Assembly (NCBI GenBank): GCA_028280485.1
Contig: JANQLS010000085.1
Coordinates: 124,001-188,000, forward strand
Direction of reading: 5' to 3'
Length of the DNA stretch: 64,000 nt
Source of the DNA: Planctomycetota bacterium
Lineage (GTDB): Bacteria; Planctomycetota; UBA8108; JACQVS01
Below the pieces are notes generated by a model, which was not told the DNA's origin, ran no database searches, and saw only the letters and a program-made list of their open reading frames with translations. Shown piece after piece: positions 34,450 to 43,221 of the stretch (position 1 is its first letter; each line of letters starts with the position of its first letter). The position numbers and the translations under genes are program-made.

Positions 34450-35594
34450 CGTTCTAATCGTCGAACGATAAAGCCCGCCTGGGAGCCCCATTTGCCTAAT
34501 GGGTCGGCTTGTTCGGCTAGTCTTAAATCATCGAGAGCTGCTTTAGCTTGTCCTTTTACCGCTCTCAAATATCCTCTCAAGAATAATGCCTCCAGTTGCA
34601 CAATCTCTAAGACGCGCATGTCTTCAGGGCTGACTTTCTTTTCTTTTGGGGGAGGAGGAGCGGCTCCTCGCTTTTTTAGAGCCTCCTCAACCGTCTGCTT
34701 CACATTAGCGAGAAGAGGTTTAAGAGCCTCCTCAGCGAGGAGGAGTTCTTTTAAACTCACTCTACAGATGGCTAAGGACAGTTGAGCTTTACTTCTAAGT
34801 TCTCGTGGGCTCTTTTCGGATTCAGAGATCGTTTTGAATAACTCTGATGCTTCTGGCCAAAGCTTTCTCTGAGTCAAGACCAAGGCGAGATCCATCTTGA
34901 CTTCGAGGATTTTGGCCTCCGTGAACTTGGAGTTCTGGCTGGCCTTCTCTAAGACTTTTTGGGCTTTTGTCAATTGGCTATCGGCGACTAAAGCTCGGGC
35001 TAAAGCCCTCTGGGCATCCGGATCATCAGGATTGTCTTGAGCGACCTTTTCAATTTCCCGCAAGGCGAGATCACTGGTTGTGAGCTTTCTAACTTCTTTT
35101 AAGTATTCCGGGGCATCGCGATAACCTACAAAACGGCCCACCTCTTTTAAGTCCGTAAGGGAGAGTTTCTTTTTATTATCCGTCTCGGGGAATCTCACCA
35201 AGACCATAGTGGGAAGGCCTTCAACTTTAAAGTGAAGTTTGAGTTGAGGGTATTTATCGACATCGACTTTTAATGCCACCAAATGTTCAGCGAAGTACCG
35301 TATCACGTTTTCATCGGTATAAGTTTCGCGATCTAATTTTTTGCAGAATCCGCACCATTCGGCTTCAAAATCGATGAGTACGTACTTCTTTGTCTCTGAT
35401 TTTGAGTTTGCCTTTTTAAGTACAGCTTCAGAAAAGATCTCTTTAGGATCGTGTTTCCACGGGATACTTTTCGAGACGATTTCGGGGAGTTTTAGCTTTT
35501 TAACCTTTTCATTCTCTTGACTAGAGATTGGTGAAAGGGAGAACCCCATCGAGAATGTTAAGAGCAAAAGAAGCTTGAGTGTCATGAAGTTCAT
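34446..35594 (-). CDS. Thioredoxin-fold protein with TPR-like helical domain
   Basis: A 382-residue exported protein. Signal peptide MTLKLLLLLTFSMGFSLSPI (residues 4-23). The thioredoxin-like domain carries DFEAEWCGFCKKLDRETY, with the redox pair CGFC at about residues 80-83, and the cis-proline segment EGLPTMVLV. Residues 190-382 are helical with TPR character (DPDAQRALARALVADSQLTK). It resembles the soluble DsbD C-terminal type that passes electrons in the periplasm. Last gene of the long minus-strand operon, 4 bp after its neighbour. Confidence 0.85.
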   Translation of the reverse strand: MNFMTLKLLLLLTFSMGFSLSPISSQENEKVKKLKLPEIVSKSIPWKHDPKEIFSEAVLKKANSKSETKKYVLIDFEAEWCGFCKKLDRETYTDENVIRYFAEHLVALKVDVDKYPQLKLHFKVEGLPTMVLVRFPETDNKKKLSLTDLKEVGRFVGYRDAPEYLKEVRKLTTSDLALREIEKVAQDNPDDPDAQRALARALVADSQLTKAQKVLEKASQNSKFTEAKILEVKMDLALVLTQRKLWPEASELFKTISESEKSPRELRSKAQLSLAICRVSLKELLLAEEALKPLLANVKQTVEEALKKRGAAPPPPKEKKVSPEDMRVLEIVQLEALFLRGYLRAVKGQAKAALDDLRLAEQADPLGKWGSQAGFIVRRLER

Positions 35595-35598
35595 TGAA

Positions 35599-36981
35599 TC
35601 AGTTTCCCTTAAGAACTCGTGCCTCAGCCCAGTTCACTTGATCTCCGATGTCCAAGGTGTCGGCGCCAAAATCGACTTCCAGTCGAAGGATATTGACCCC
35701 TTTAATGGAGATATTGACGGCTTGGGGAGCATCACCATAAGAAAATTCTTGTTTCCAAACCTCTTTACCATCGGTAAAGATTCGGGCGACCGTTTTTGCG
35801 TGTCGGCTTGAACCGTCTTGGAGGCCAACGATGGCTGAGAAGGTTTCGTATTCTTTTTTGAGTTCGTAATCCAAAGTGCTTTGAGAGTGAACCCCTAAAC
35901 CTTTTCTAAACACTTTCCCCTTCATTCGCATGGGGGATCCGGTGACAGCTTTGTCCCGTTTGAATTTGAAAGGAGCCCCTAAGAAGGCTTTTTCTTTAAC
36001 CTCTATCGGTTTTAGATCAGAGAGAAAGCTCAATCGATCACTGGCGAAAGTCAGCTTTTGAATTTTATTGGTGGGCAAGCTGGAGATGATTTCTCCGACC
36101 TTAAAATCTAAGGTAGGTGTCTTTCCCTCAACAACTTTAAAGGCCTCGGGCACTGCGGGTAGATTGGAATAGCCTTCTAAGTGAAGAGTTCCGGAATAGC
36201 CTTTTTGAGGTTTTGAATTCAGATTTGAAAAGATGATGCCTTGGATACGGTCTCGTTTGATCTTTCTTGTCTTCCCTTGAAACTCAATCGAAACATGCGT
36301 GGCATCCATTCCCTTAAAAGTGCCCTGGACACGGAGAAGTTGAGGGCCGCGTCGAACGAATACGACATCTTGGGTGGGTGGTTTATCGTTGAGGGCTTTT
36401 TCAAAACTGTTGTCCGATAGAAAAGCGACTCTCAAGCGAATACCTCTAATTTTATTGAGAGGAAACTCGAAATCGCCGAGGGGTGCCCCTTGGGGGTGAG
36501 CCTCGTTAGCTTTTCCACGAATACTGAAGGAAAGAGATTTTGGATCTGCCTTCAGTGCTTTCCCGGAAGCTTTTTCACCCGTTGTAAACTGAACAAACGA
36601 TCTTCGATCCCATAAGTTTTTGAGATCTGTTTTTGAAAGCTGAGGTACTTTGCTGGGTTGCTGTTCTAAGGAAAGAAAACGGAAAGTTTGTAATTCGTGC
36701 CAAGGCACACTATGGGAAGTAGATTTGGAATCTGCTAAGTTTAAACGAAGTTCTTTAGAACTGAGGACATCAAGGACGCCCGTTTTTGAACTACCATCGA
36801 TGAGCTCGATGTAAATAGGGTAATAACTTTTCTCAGCCGATTTGTTTTCGGATTCCTCTTGGGCGATCAGGGTGAGCCCCATTCCGACAAAAATAGGGGC
36901 GGCGATTGTTAGCCCAAAAAATACCCACAACCTAATTATAAGCACTGATCGTTGATGACGGAGTGAATGAGAAGTCCTCAT
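35599..36981 (-). CDS. Exported protein with NPCBM domain
   Basis: A 460-residue protein with an N-terminal membrane segment or signal anchor (IIRLWVFFGLTIAAPIFVGM). The C-terminal 150 residues form a novel putative carbohydrate-binding module (NPCBM): FRKGLGVHSQSTLDYEL, FSAIVGLQDGSS, ARIFTDGKEVWKQEF and the closing LEVDFGADTLDIGDQVNWAE. The N-terminal part is beta-rich and unassigned. NPCBM proteins are abundant in Planctomycetota and are expected to act outside the cytoplasmic membrane. It is 23 bp downstream of the helical-repeat gene in the vWA operon. Confidence 0.82.
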   Translation of the reverse strand: MRTSHSLRHQRSVLIIRLWVFFGLTIAAPIFVGMGLTLIAQEESENKSAEKSYYPIYIELIDGSSKTGVLDVLSSKELRLNLADSKSTSHSVPWHELQTFRFLSLEQQPSKVPQLSKTDLKNLWDRRSFVQFTTGEKASGKALKADPKSLSFSIRGKANEAHPQGAPLGDFEFPLNKIRGIRLRVAFLSDNSFEKALNDKPPTQDVVFVRRGPQLLRVQGTFKGMDATHVSIEFQGKTRKIKRDRIQGIIFSNLNSKPQKGYSGTLHLEGYSNLPAVPEAFKVVEGKTPTLDFKVGEIISSLPTNKIQKLTFASDRLSFLSDLKPIEVKEKAFLGAPFKFKRDKAVTGSPMRMKGKVFRKGLGVHSQSTLDYELKKEYETFSAIVGLQDGSSRHAKTVARIFTDGKEVWKQEFSYGDAPQAVNISIKGVNILRLEVDFGADTLDIGDQVNWAEARVLKGN

Positions 36982-37004
36982 AAGATTCTTTAAATGTGAA
37001 CCAC

Positions 37005-38099
37005 TTACTCTGAGCTGTTTTGCTTAGAGAGGCCTTTGTAATACTGTTGGAGAAGTTTTTGGTACCGAGAAGGCAATTTGGTTTGGAAGCTTTGGAGAGC
37101 TTCAGCTCCTTGGCGTTCTTTTAGCAATCCCCAGATACTATTGGGATCAGCGTTGGAGTAAACCCCCAGTTTGGTTTCTCCGGCTGAATTCGCCAGCTGC
37201 GAATTTTCGGCGGGTGAGGAGGGATTGTTTCCCTTTTTATTCCCGGGCTTGTTCCCAGGTTTACTTCCACCTTTTCCACTGCAATTGCCACAAGCATTTC
37301 GTTCTTTAGCTTCTTGTAGGGCGATCATCTTTTCGATCACGCTGGAGATGTCTTCTTGCTTGTTTCGCGTGGGATCCTCTGCGGTGATCGTCTTGTCTAA
37401 TAAATCTTCAACATTCTCCATCCAATTGGAAACCTGTTTAACCGGAGGGGTAATTTTGGCTTGAAGCTGAGCGATTCGTTTTTGAACCTCTTCTTTCATC
37501 TTTTCGGAGATTTCAGGGTAATCGGTCATCAGGATCGATAATTGAAGGTACTCCAGAAGAGGTTTTTTTAGCTCGCGGTAAGCATCGGCAGCCAAGAGGC
37601 ATGCTTCGGTGTCGAGTAATAAGAAACGACGATAATTTCGAGTGACTCTGAGTGAAAGTTCTAATGCCTCACCGAACTCTTTTTTCTCAAAAGCGATTTG
37701 AGACAACTTGAGAAGGGCGTGAGCGGTCGGGTAAGGATCGGGGCTCAGTGCGATTTCTTTAAACAATGCTTCTGAGCCTTTGGGATCTTTTTTAAATTGA
37801 TCTAATGCTTCTTTGAATTTGGGATCGAGTTTAGATAGAGATTTTTCGATGAAGTTTTCACCGGAGAGATCCATTTGGATGCTTCCCAAAAACTCCATGC
37901 TTCGGGCTAATTCATATTCGAGGATCAAAGACTTGAAAGCCTCAGTTTCAATATTGGCTTTTCGTCCAACATGTTGAAGAAACATCTCAATCTTGTCGGT
38001 CTGTTTGAGTTCGTGATTTCCTTGGGCCTGAACTTCAGATACGGCCAGGAAGGTTGAAAGAACACAAACAGTGATAAGAGAGTTAATAAAGATCTTCAT
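37005..38099 (-). CDS. Exported helical protein of the MoxR/vWA operon
   Basis: A 364-residue protein with a signal peptide (FINSLITVCVLSTFLAVSEV, then QA). The body is helical with TPR-like segments (DPYPTAHALLKLSQIAFEKK, and EFGEALELSL). A CGNCSGKGG segment and a Gly/Asn/Lys linker follow. The end, WGLLKERQGAEALQSFQTKL followed by a PSRYQKLLQQYY motif, resembles the closing motif of exported proteins in similar operons of Planctomycetota. No enzymatic function is evident. Confidence 0.7.
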   Translation of the reverse strand: MKIFINSLITVCVLSTFLAVSEVQAQGNHELKQTDKIEMFLQHVGRKANIETEAFKSLILEYELARSMEFLGSIQMDLSGENFIEKSLSKLDPKFKEALDQFKKDPKGSEALFKEIALSPDPYPTAHALLKLSQIAFEKKEFGEALELSLRVTRNYRRFLLLDTEACLLAADAYRELKKPLLEYLQLSILMTDYPEISEKMKEEVQKRIAQLQAKITPPVKQVSNWMENVEDLLDKTITAEDPTRNKQEDISSVIEKMIALQEAKERNACGNCSGKGGSKPGNKPGNKKGNNPSSPAENSQLANSAGETKLGVYSNADPNSIWGLLKERQGAEALQSFQTKLPSRYQKLLQQYYKGLSKQNSSE

Positions 38100-38293
38100 C
38101 TTCTGAATCCCGATTCTGTTGATTCAATAAAATGGAATCAGCTACCATACCGTAATTGGAGGTCCTTTACAGATCCCTGGTAGATCCATTCCTAAACACA
38201 CGCCCTCTAATAATTTAACCCTAAATTCAGGGTGTTCGATCATCAAAAAGCCTGAATGATCAAAAGTTCTCGATTTAGAGCGAACTCGTTCTC

Positions 38294-38710
38294 TTAAAAA
38301 TCTGGGGAGCTCAAAACTCCAAAAACAACCAAACCGATAATGAACGTAAAATAGAGAAGCATCAGAGATAACATGATGATGGCGAAGATACCGAGGAACT
38401 TAATCGCTGAACTGAGTTCACCGATGCCGTATTTTACCTCTGCAGTGTTCATCGAAGGGTAGCCATCCGTGAGTGATTGACTGCAGTTGAGTAGTTTCAC
38501 CCCGACTAAGATGGGTATCCAGCCAAAGATTATACCGATGATGGATAAGCAAACGAGAACACCATAAAGAATAGACATGATGCCAACGAATTTTAGCCAA
38601 CCTCGATTATGAAAAAGAGGTTCGGCGACTTCAATTCCAGAAGCATCGAAATCATCGATGGGCCCGTCGCCGGAATGTTCAGGTGCTTGATAAGGATTTT
38701 CCATGGTCAA
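38294..38710 (-). CDS. DUF5362-like small membrane protein
   Basis: A 138-residue protein. An N-terminal cytosolic stretch begins MTMENPYQAPEHSGDG, a start seen in many small Planctomycetota membrane proteins. Two hydrophobic regions follow: FVGIMSILYGVLVCLSIIGI continuing into an IFGWIPILVGVKLL hairpin, and IKFLGIFAIIMLSLMLLYFT to the end. The loop between them (LTDGYPSMNTAEVKYGIGEL) agrees with DUF5362. Function unknown. It lies 8 bp after the coiled-coil gene; 194 bp separate it from the next gene of the run. Confidence 0.72.
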   Translation of the reverse strand: MTMENPYQAPEHSGDGPIDDFDASGIEVAEPLFHNRGWLKFVGIMSILYGVLVCLSIIGIIFGWIPILVGVKLLNCSQSLTDGYPSMNTAEVKYGIGELSSAIKFLGIFAIIMLSLMLLYFTFIIGLVVFGVLSSPDF

Positions 38711-38717
38711 CGCTGAT

Positions 38718-40868
38718 TTATCTCATAGATCTTGCGATTTTAAGAAGAAGCTTTCTGACGGCTTCCTGTTGTTCTGAAAGTCTCTTTGATTGTTCGATGT
38801 GTTCTTGAGGGGCGTTTTTTAAGTCGACTTTAAGGTTGTTGTCGAGCCGTTTGGTTCGTTCGTTAACTCTCTTTTGAAGAGCTAAAACCATTTTGAGTTC
38901 AGTCGACTTTGGTAATAAAGGCCCCGTTCCACTCTTAGATTGACGGCCCTTTCCTGGATTGGGAGGTGCCGGTTTTTTCTGAGTTTGTTTGATCGCCTCT
39001 AAAATGTCTCGAAGTGAGGCCTCGATGTCTCTTTGAATTTGTTGGGTGTGTTCTTGGGTCTTTACCTGAAGGAGGCGCTGAGCAACATTTTGAAGATCAT
39101 TTTTGACGGCACCTACTAATTGAGGAAAGACTAGAGTTGTTCCATCCTCAGTCAGGATGTCGATGATGTCGTCCGCTACTAAGGCTAATGCGCTTTCTTG
39201 GCGAGCCAGGTTTTGTGCTTTCTGTTGATTTCTTCTGGAGACCGTCAGCTCTTTATTTAGGCTTCCTTCTTCGGAAGTGTTCGCCACTTTAATAGCTAAA
39301 TTGAGCGAGCGAGTGTTTTTCGAGATGCGTTTTTGCTTATCGAGCATGAACGTGATGCGTTCCTTTAAATAAGCGAGTAAGCGTTCACGAAGAGCTTTTT
39401 GCAAGTTCTCTAAGGTACGCTCAGCTTCGTCTCGACCTTTTTTGAGTTGGTTTAAGGCTTGTTGCTGCTTGGGGCTCGCCTGAGATGCTTCGCCTGAAGA
39501 AAGCGATTCAGAAGCTTGACCCATCGACTGGGAAGCCTTTTGCACATCTTCTTTTCCTGGCACTCCACCCTTGGGAGAGTGAGTTAGTGGAGGAGTGCGC
39601 TCCATTTTTTTGGCGAGGTCTAGCGTTTTAGCTTTCGTCGAATCTTGATCCTTCTTCATCTTTTTGAAGTCTCGTTGTCGACGTAACCTTTCTAATTGTT
39701 CCTTAGTTTTCTTTTGGGCGGCTTCTAGGGCTTTTCTTGCTTCGGTGGCAAGTTGAGAAGCTTGAGGTTTTTGGCCTTGTTGCATCGATTTTGAGGCTTG
39801 GCTCATCTTCTTCGATGCTTGGTTGAGTTTTTGTTGTTTAGGACTACCGGATGAAGAACTGCTTTGGCTTTTGGAGGAAGATGAGCTAGAGCTCGATTGA
39901 GAAGAGCTTTTCGAAGACTGACTCGATTGCCCTTGTTTTCCGGACTTGCCTGACTTTCCGGACTTGCTGGGCGACTTAGAATTTTGAGAATCAGAATTCG
40001 ACTTGGAAGGATCAGCCCCTTTTGAATTTTGGCCCTTTGAATTTGAGCTCTGTGAATCTTTCTGATTTGAACTCTTTTTAGAGCTGTTCAGCTGTTGGAT
40101 GAGTTCTTCGAGTTCCTTTTGAAGGTCGGCTTGTTTTTTTGCTAACTCATTGAGTTCCTTCTTTTCTAGAGCCTTCGCATTCGGGCCAGTTTTTCCTTCG
40201 TTCTTTTTTAATTCGTTTTCAATTTCTTTTTGGGCTTCCGTGAGCTCCTTGATCTTTTTGTTAGCATCGGCGGCTTGTTTGAGTTCTTTTCCCGCTGCAT
40301 CCGCATTGTCGGAGGCGATCTTTTCTTCGGTTTCCTCTTTGATGACTTGATCTAAACCCTGAACGACGTCTCGAAGCTTTTTGATCTCTTTGATGAGTTC
40401 ACGGAGATCGATGTCTCGTTCTAAAAGAATTTGGAGAATTTCTTCTAAGCGAGATTTGAGAACTTTTTGATCTTCGATGGCTTCGTGAAACTTATCTTGT
40501 TTGATGAGGGTTAATATTTTCTCCATTCCCTCACGAATCAAGCGTTCCCTCGAGGTTTTAAAGGCAGCTTTGAGCTTTGCGGCTTTTTCGGGATCGGTTT
40601 GACGAATTCGGCGTTCGAGGCGGTTCATGGCCTCTTCAAAAATTTGAAGCTTCTTTCGCGCTTCCTCTTGCTTCGTTTTTGCGAAGTCATCTGTTACGGA
40701 TTCTTGGTTAGCTTTTTTAGTGTCAGCTGCAGTGGGTTTTTTTGAATCGGCCTGGCCGTATAAAGAGCTAGCTAAACTCAATACGAGCAAGATAGGCAAA
40801 AAGAGATGAAGAGTGCTTTGAGAGAGGAGCCGTTCGCTGAATGAGAGAGAGGCTTTCATCGAGTTCAT
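38718..40868 (-). CDS. Exported coiled-coil protein with Ser/Lys-rich low-complexity regions
   Basis: A 716-residue protein with a signal peptide (LHLFLPILLVLSLASSLYGQ). Residues about 60-270 and 420-716 are long charged coiled coils rich in Lys, Glu and Gln. Residues about 270-350 are almost entirely Ser, Lys, Gln and Gly (for example SGKSGKSGKQGQSSQSSKSS). It is the only clearly low-complexity protein in the operon, so its coding region has skewed composition. The adjacent DUF4175-like protein also ends in coiled coils, so the two may interact. No enzyme domain. Confidence 0.75.
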   Translation of the reverse strand: MNSMKASLSFSERLLSQSTLHLFLPILLVLSLASSLYGQADSKKPTAADTKKANQESVTDDFAKTKQEEARKKLQIFEEAMNRLERRIRQTDPEKAAKLKAAFKTSRERLIREGMEKILTLIKQDKFHEAIEDQKVLKSRLEEILQILLERDIDLRELIKEIKKLRDVVQGLDQVIKEETEEKIASDNADAAGKELKQAADANKKIKELTEAQKEIENELKKNEGKTGPNAKALEKKELNELAKKQADLQKELEELIQQLNSSKKSSNQKDSQSSNSKGQNSKGADPSKSNSDSQNSKSPSKSGKSGKSGKQGQSSQSSKSSSQSSSSSSSSKSQSSSSSGSPKQQKLNQASKKMSQASKSMQQGQKPQASQLATEARKALEAAQKKTKEQLERLRRQRDFKKMKKDQDSTKAKTLDLAKKMERTPPLTHSPKGGVPGKEDVQKASQSMGQASESLSSGEASQASPKQQQALNQLKKGRDEAERTLENLQKALRERLLAYLKERITFMLDKQKRISKNTRSLNLAIKVANTSEEGSLNKELTVSRRNQQKAQNLARQESALALVADDIIDILTEDGTTLVFPQLVGAVKNDLQNVAQRLLQVKTQEHTQQIQRDIEASLRDILEAIKQTQKKPAPPNPGKGRQSKSGTGPLLPKSTELKMVLALQKRVNERTKRLDNNLKVDLKNAPQEHIEQSKRLSEQQEAVRKLLLKIARSMR

Positions 40869-41022
40869 AGCAATTATCTTTTAAAGGCCTGAGTAAGATT
40901 CTTAATAAACCATTTTGGTCTAAAGAGTTCATTACAATTTGCGCAGCATACTTTTTGCAACTGATACCGATCTCCTCATGGCATTAAGAATAAGCTAAGT
41001 GGAGAGGGCTCACAAGTTACTA

Positions 41023-43215
41023 CTAGGGCTCATCATCAAAAATGTCGTCTTCTTCGAAGAAGTCTTCAAGAATCTTTTTGTAATGCTTTTCTAAAGCGTC
41101 TCGGGAATCTCCCTGAACTTGGATCAAATCCCGCAGACGATTGACGATTTCGGTAAAGTCTTCCAGCTTGGACATAGCGCTTAGAATCGATTCCATGTCT
41201 TCGATCGAATTTTCAAGCTCTTCAGCGACTTCTAAGGCTTGCGAGACTCGATGGCTCCCACGTTGAGCTGTTTTTAAATCGTCGATACTCTTCCCGAGTT
41301 CCGGTAACTGATCCTGGGCGAGCTGATCGAGAGGTTCGATCACTTTTTGTCCCAGATGGTTCAATTCCTTCGCTTGACCCACCCGGTTGTTTTTCATTTC
41401 GTTGAGAACACGTTGTAAGGCTTTTGAGACATCTTTAGATCTAGCTGAAAGTTGTCTTTGAGTTTGGGTTAAAGCTTTGAGTTTGAGCAAAGTTGTTTTT
41501 TGAAGTTCGCCGTTTTGTCGGAGCTCGGTGTCCATCGCTTCATAAAGTTTGTCTCGAGCTTCACGCTGTTTGATCAAAACTCGGCTAAACGTAGTGTGCT
41601 GCTCTTCTTGTCGACGCAGAAAGTGATCCATCAGTTCCTTTTCGGTGACCACTTTAAATTCAAGACTTTGAGTGGTTGTGGATTTAGGTCCGGTCAAGGT
41701 GTCACTGTCAGTAGCTTGAGCTTGAAGGGAAAGGCGAGTTCCTGCTTCCGCTTTGAGCGATTCAACTTCCAGTGTGAATTGACTCTGATGAAATGGAGTC
41801 TCTTTAAATTCAGGAATCTTCAGGGATCCTGATTTTGTTTCTGGTTCGGTTTCAGAGGATTCCAGGCTATTGAGCTCTTTATTTTGCTGATGGAGGAGAT
41901 GGAGTTGACTGATTAAATAATCATCCCGTGCTTGAACGTTGAGAGGAATCTTGGCGTTCGGACTGATGAAATTCCCAACTCCATCGGAAGTCAACTTGAC
42001 GGTTGGAGCCTTATCGGGCTCCAAGCGTACTTGCAACTGAGTGGGATGAATCGGAATCACACCTTCCACATCGATGTAGCTAAAGGTGAGAGTGGAGTTT
42101 TCTTTCGGAGTGAAGGCGCCGATGATTTTTTGAGGATTGTTGGGATCGATCTGAATGTAATCGAATAGGGATTCCTTTTGTGGCCTCAATGTTTGAAGCG
42201 GTTTCGTAGTTGTAGCTACAAACTTTACGGAGGTTCCGAAGGGCAAGACGATCTCGCCGGTAGGCTTACTGAGAGTGTCAGGCTCTCTCCTCAAATAATC
42301 TGGATAAGAAGCTAACAAAGATAAGCTTTCAATTTTGGGTCGACTCAAAACGACGACTTCGTGGCGCTTTGAACGAAAGTCACCACCGAGGACTTCAAAC
42401 TTGAAAGGCTCTCTCACTTCGGTTTGAACGTGAATGAATGAGTTCACTCCGGTTTGATTGAGGGAGAAATTTCGCCTGCCATCGGCGAATAACATTTCGA
42501 TCGAGGCACGATCGATAGGCTCTCCTTCAACTTCGATCTCGATGCTCAGAGCATCCCCTCGGGGAACTTTGAGAACTCCATCTTCAAGTCCTAAGACTTT
42601 GAGTCGAGTTTTGTAGGGCCATTGATGATCTTGGCTGAGAAGCACGTTTCGGTGCCACCAAGTGCTCAAGGTATCTGAAGGTGAAAAGTTTAGAATTACC
42701 CCAGTTAACGAACTAAATCCTAAAAAGATCAATAATGACTTAATCAAAGCCCAGCGCTTGATGATCGGAACTCGTCGAATTTCTTCAGCCTTACTTTCGC
42801 CGTCGTTTTTGATCTTTTCGACTAAGAGCTGGGTGGTGCGATTTGAATCGAGGGGTTGATAGTTAAAACTTAAGGCACTGCGAATTAAATCACTCAATTT
42901 TGGGTTGAGCTTTTCGATACGATCAGCGACTTGAAGCAGGGAGAGGGGCCGAGATAGAGGGAGGGCGAGCCAGCGGTAAGTAAAGTAGATCGCCAATCCG
43001 AAGTAAACCATCAAGCAGACGCTTCGAGCGGGAACTCCGAGGCGGAAGAGACGGTCAAGGCCCAGAGATAACAGACATAGAGTTAAGATTATCGCTAGAG
43101 TTAAGCTCGAACCTCTCACCGTAGTAACAAGACGCAACCTCCGACGAACGCTAACTAAACTGCGTTCGAGGCGACTCGGGCCCTGAATGTGAGGAGGTTT
43201 TAATTGGTCGAGCAT
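41023..43215 (-). CDS. DUF4175-like membrane protein
   Basis: A 730-residue protein with two N-terminal membrane segments (SSLTLAIILTLCLLSLGLDR and SVCLMVYFGLAIYFTYRWLA), a third near residue 160 (LIKSLLIFLGFSSLTGVILN), a large beta-rich exported part and a C-terminal coiled coil ending in acidic residues. The opening RRLRLVTTVRGSSL with LLQVADRIEKLNPKLSDLIR follows the DUF4175 pattern. Such genes regularly accompany MoxR-DUF58-BatA genes. It lies 6 bp after the upstream vWA gene. Confidence 0.78.
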   Translation of the reverse strand: MLDQLKPPHIQGPSRLERSLVSVRRRLRLVTTVRGSSLTLAIILTLCLLSLGLDRLFRLGVPARSVCLMVYFGLAIYFTYRWLALPLSRPLSLLQVADRIEKLNPKLSDLIRSALSFNYQPLDSNRTTQLLVEKIKNDGESKAEEIRRVPIIKRWALIKSLLIFLGFSSLTGVILNFSPSDTLSTWWHRNVLLSQDHQWPYKTRLKVLGLEDGVLKVPRGDALSIEIEVEGEPIDRASIEMLFADGRRNFSLNQTGVNSFIHVQTEVREPFKFEVLGGDFRSKRHEVVVLSRPKIESLSLLASYPDYLRREPDTLSKPTGEIVLPFGTSVKFVATTTKPLQTLRPQKESLFDYIQIDPNNPQKIIGAFTPKENSTLTFSYIDVEGVIPIHPTQLQVRLEPDKAPTVKLTSDGVGNFISPNAKIPLNVQARDDYLISQLHLLHQQNKELNSLESSETEPETKSGSLKIPEFKETPFHQSQFTLEVESLKAEAGTRLSLQAQATDSDTLTGPKSTTTQSLEFKVVTEKELMDHFLRRQEEQHTTFSRVLIKQREARDKLYEAMDTELRQNGELQKTTLLKLKALTQTQRQLSARSKDVSKALQRVLNEMKNNRVGQAKELNHLGQKVIEPLDQLAQDQLPELGKSIDDLKTAQRGSHRVSQALEVAEELENSIEDMESILSAMSKLEDFTEIVNRLRDLIQVQGDSRDALEKHYKKILEDFFEEDDIFDDEP

Positions 43216-43221
43216 TTATTT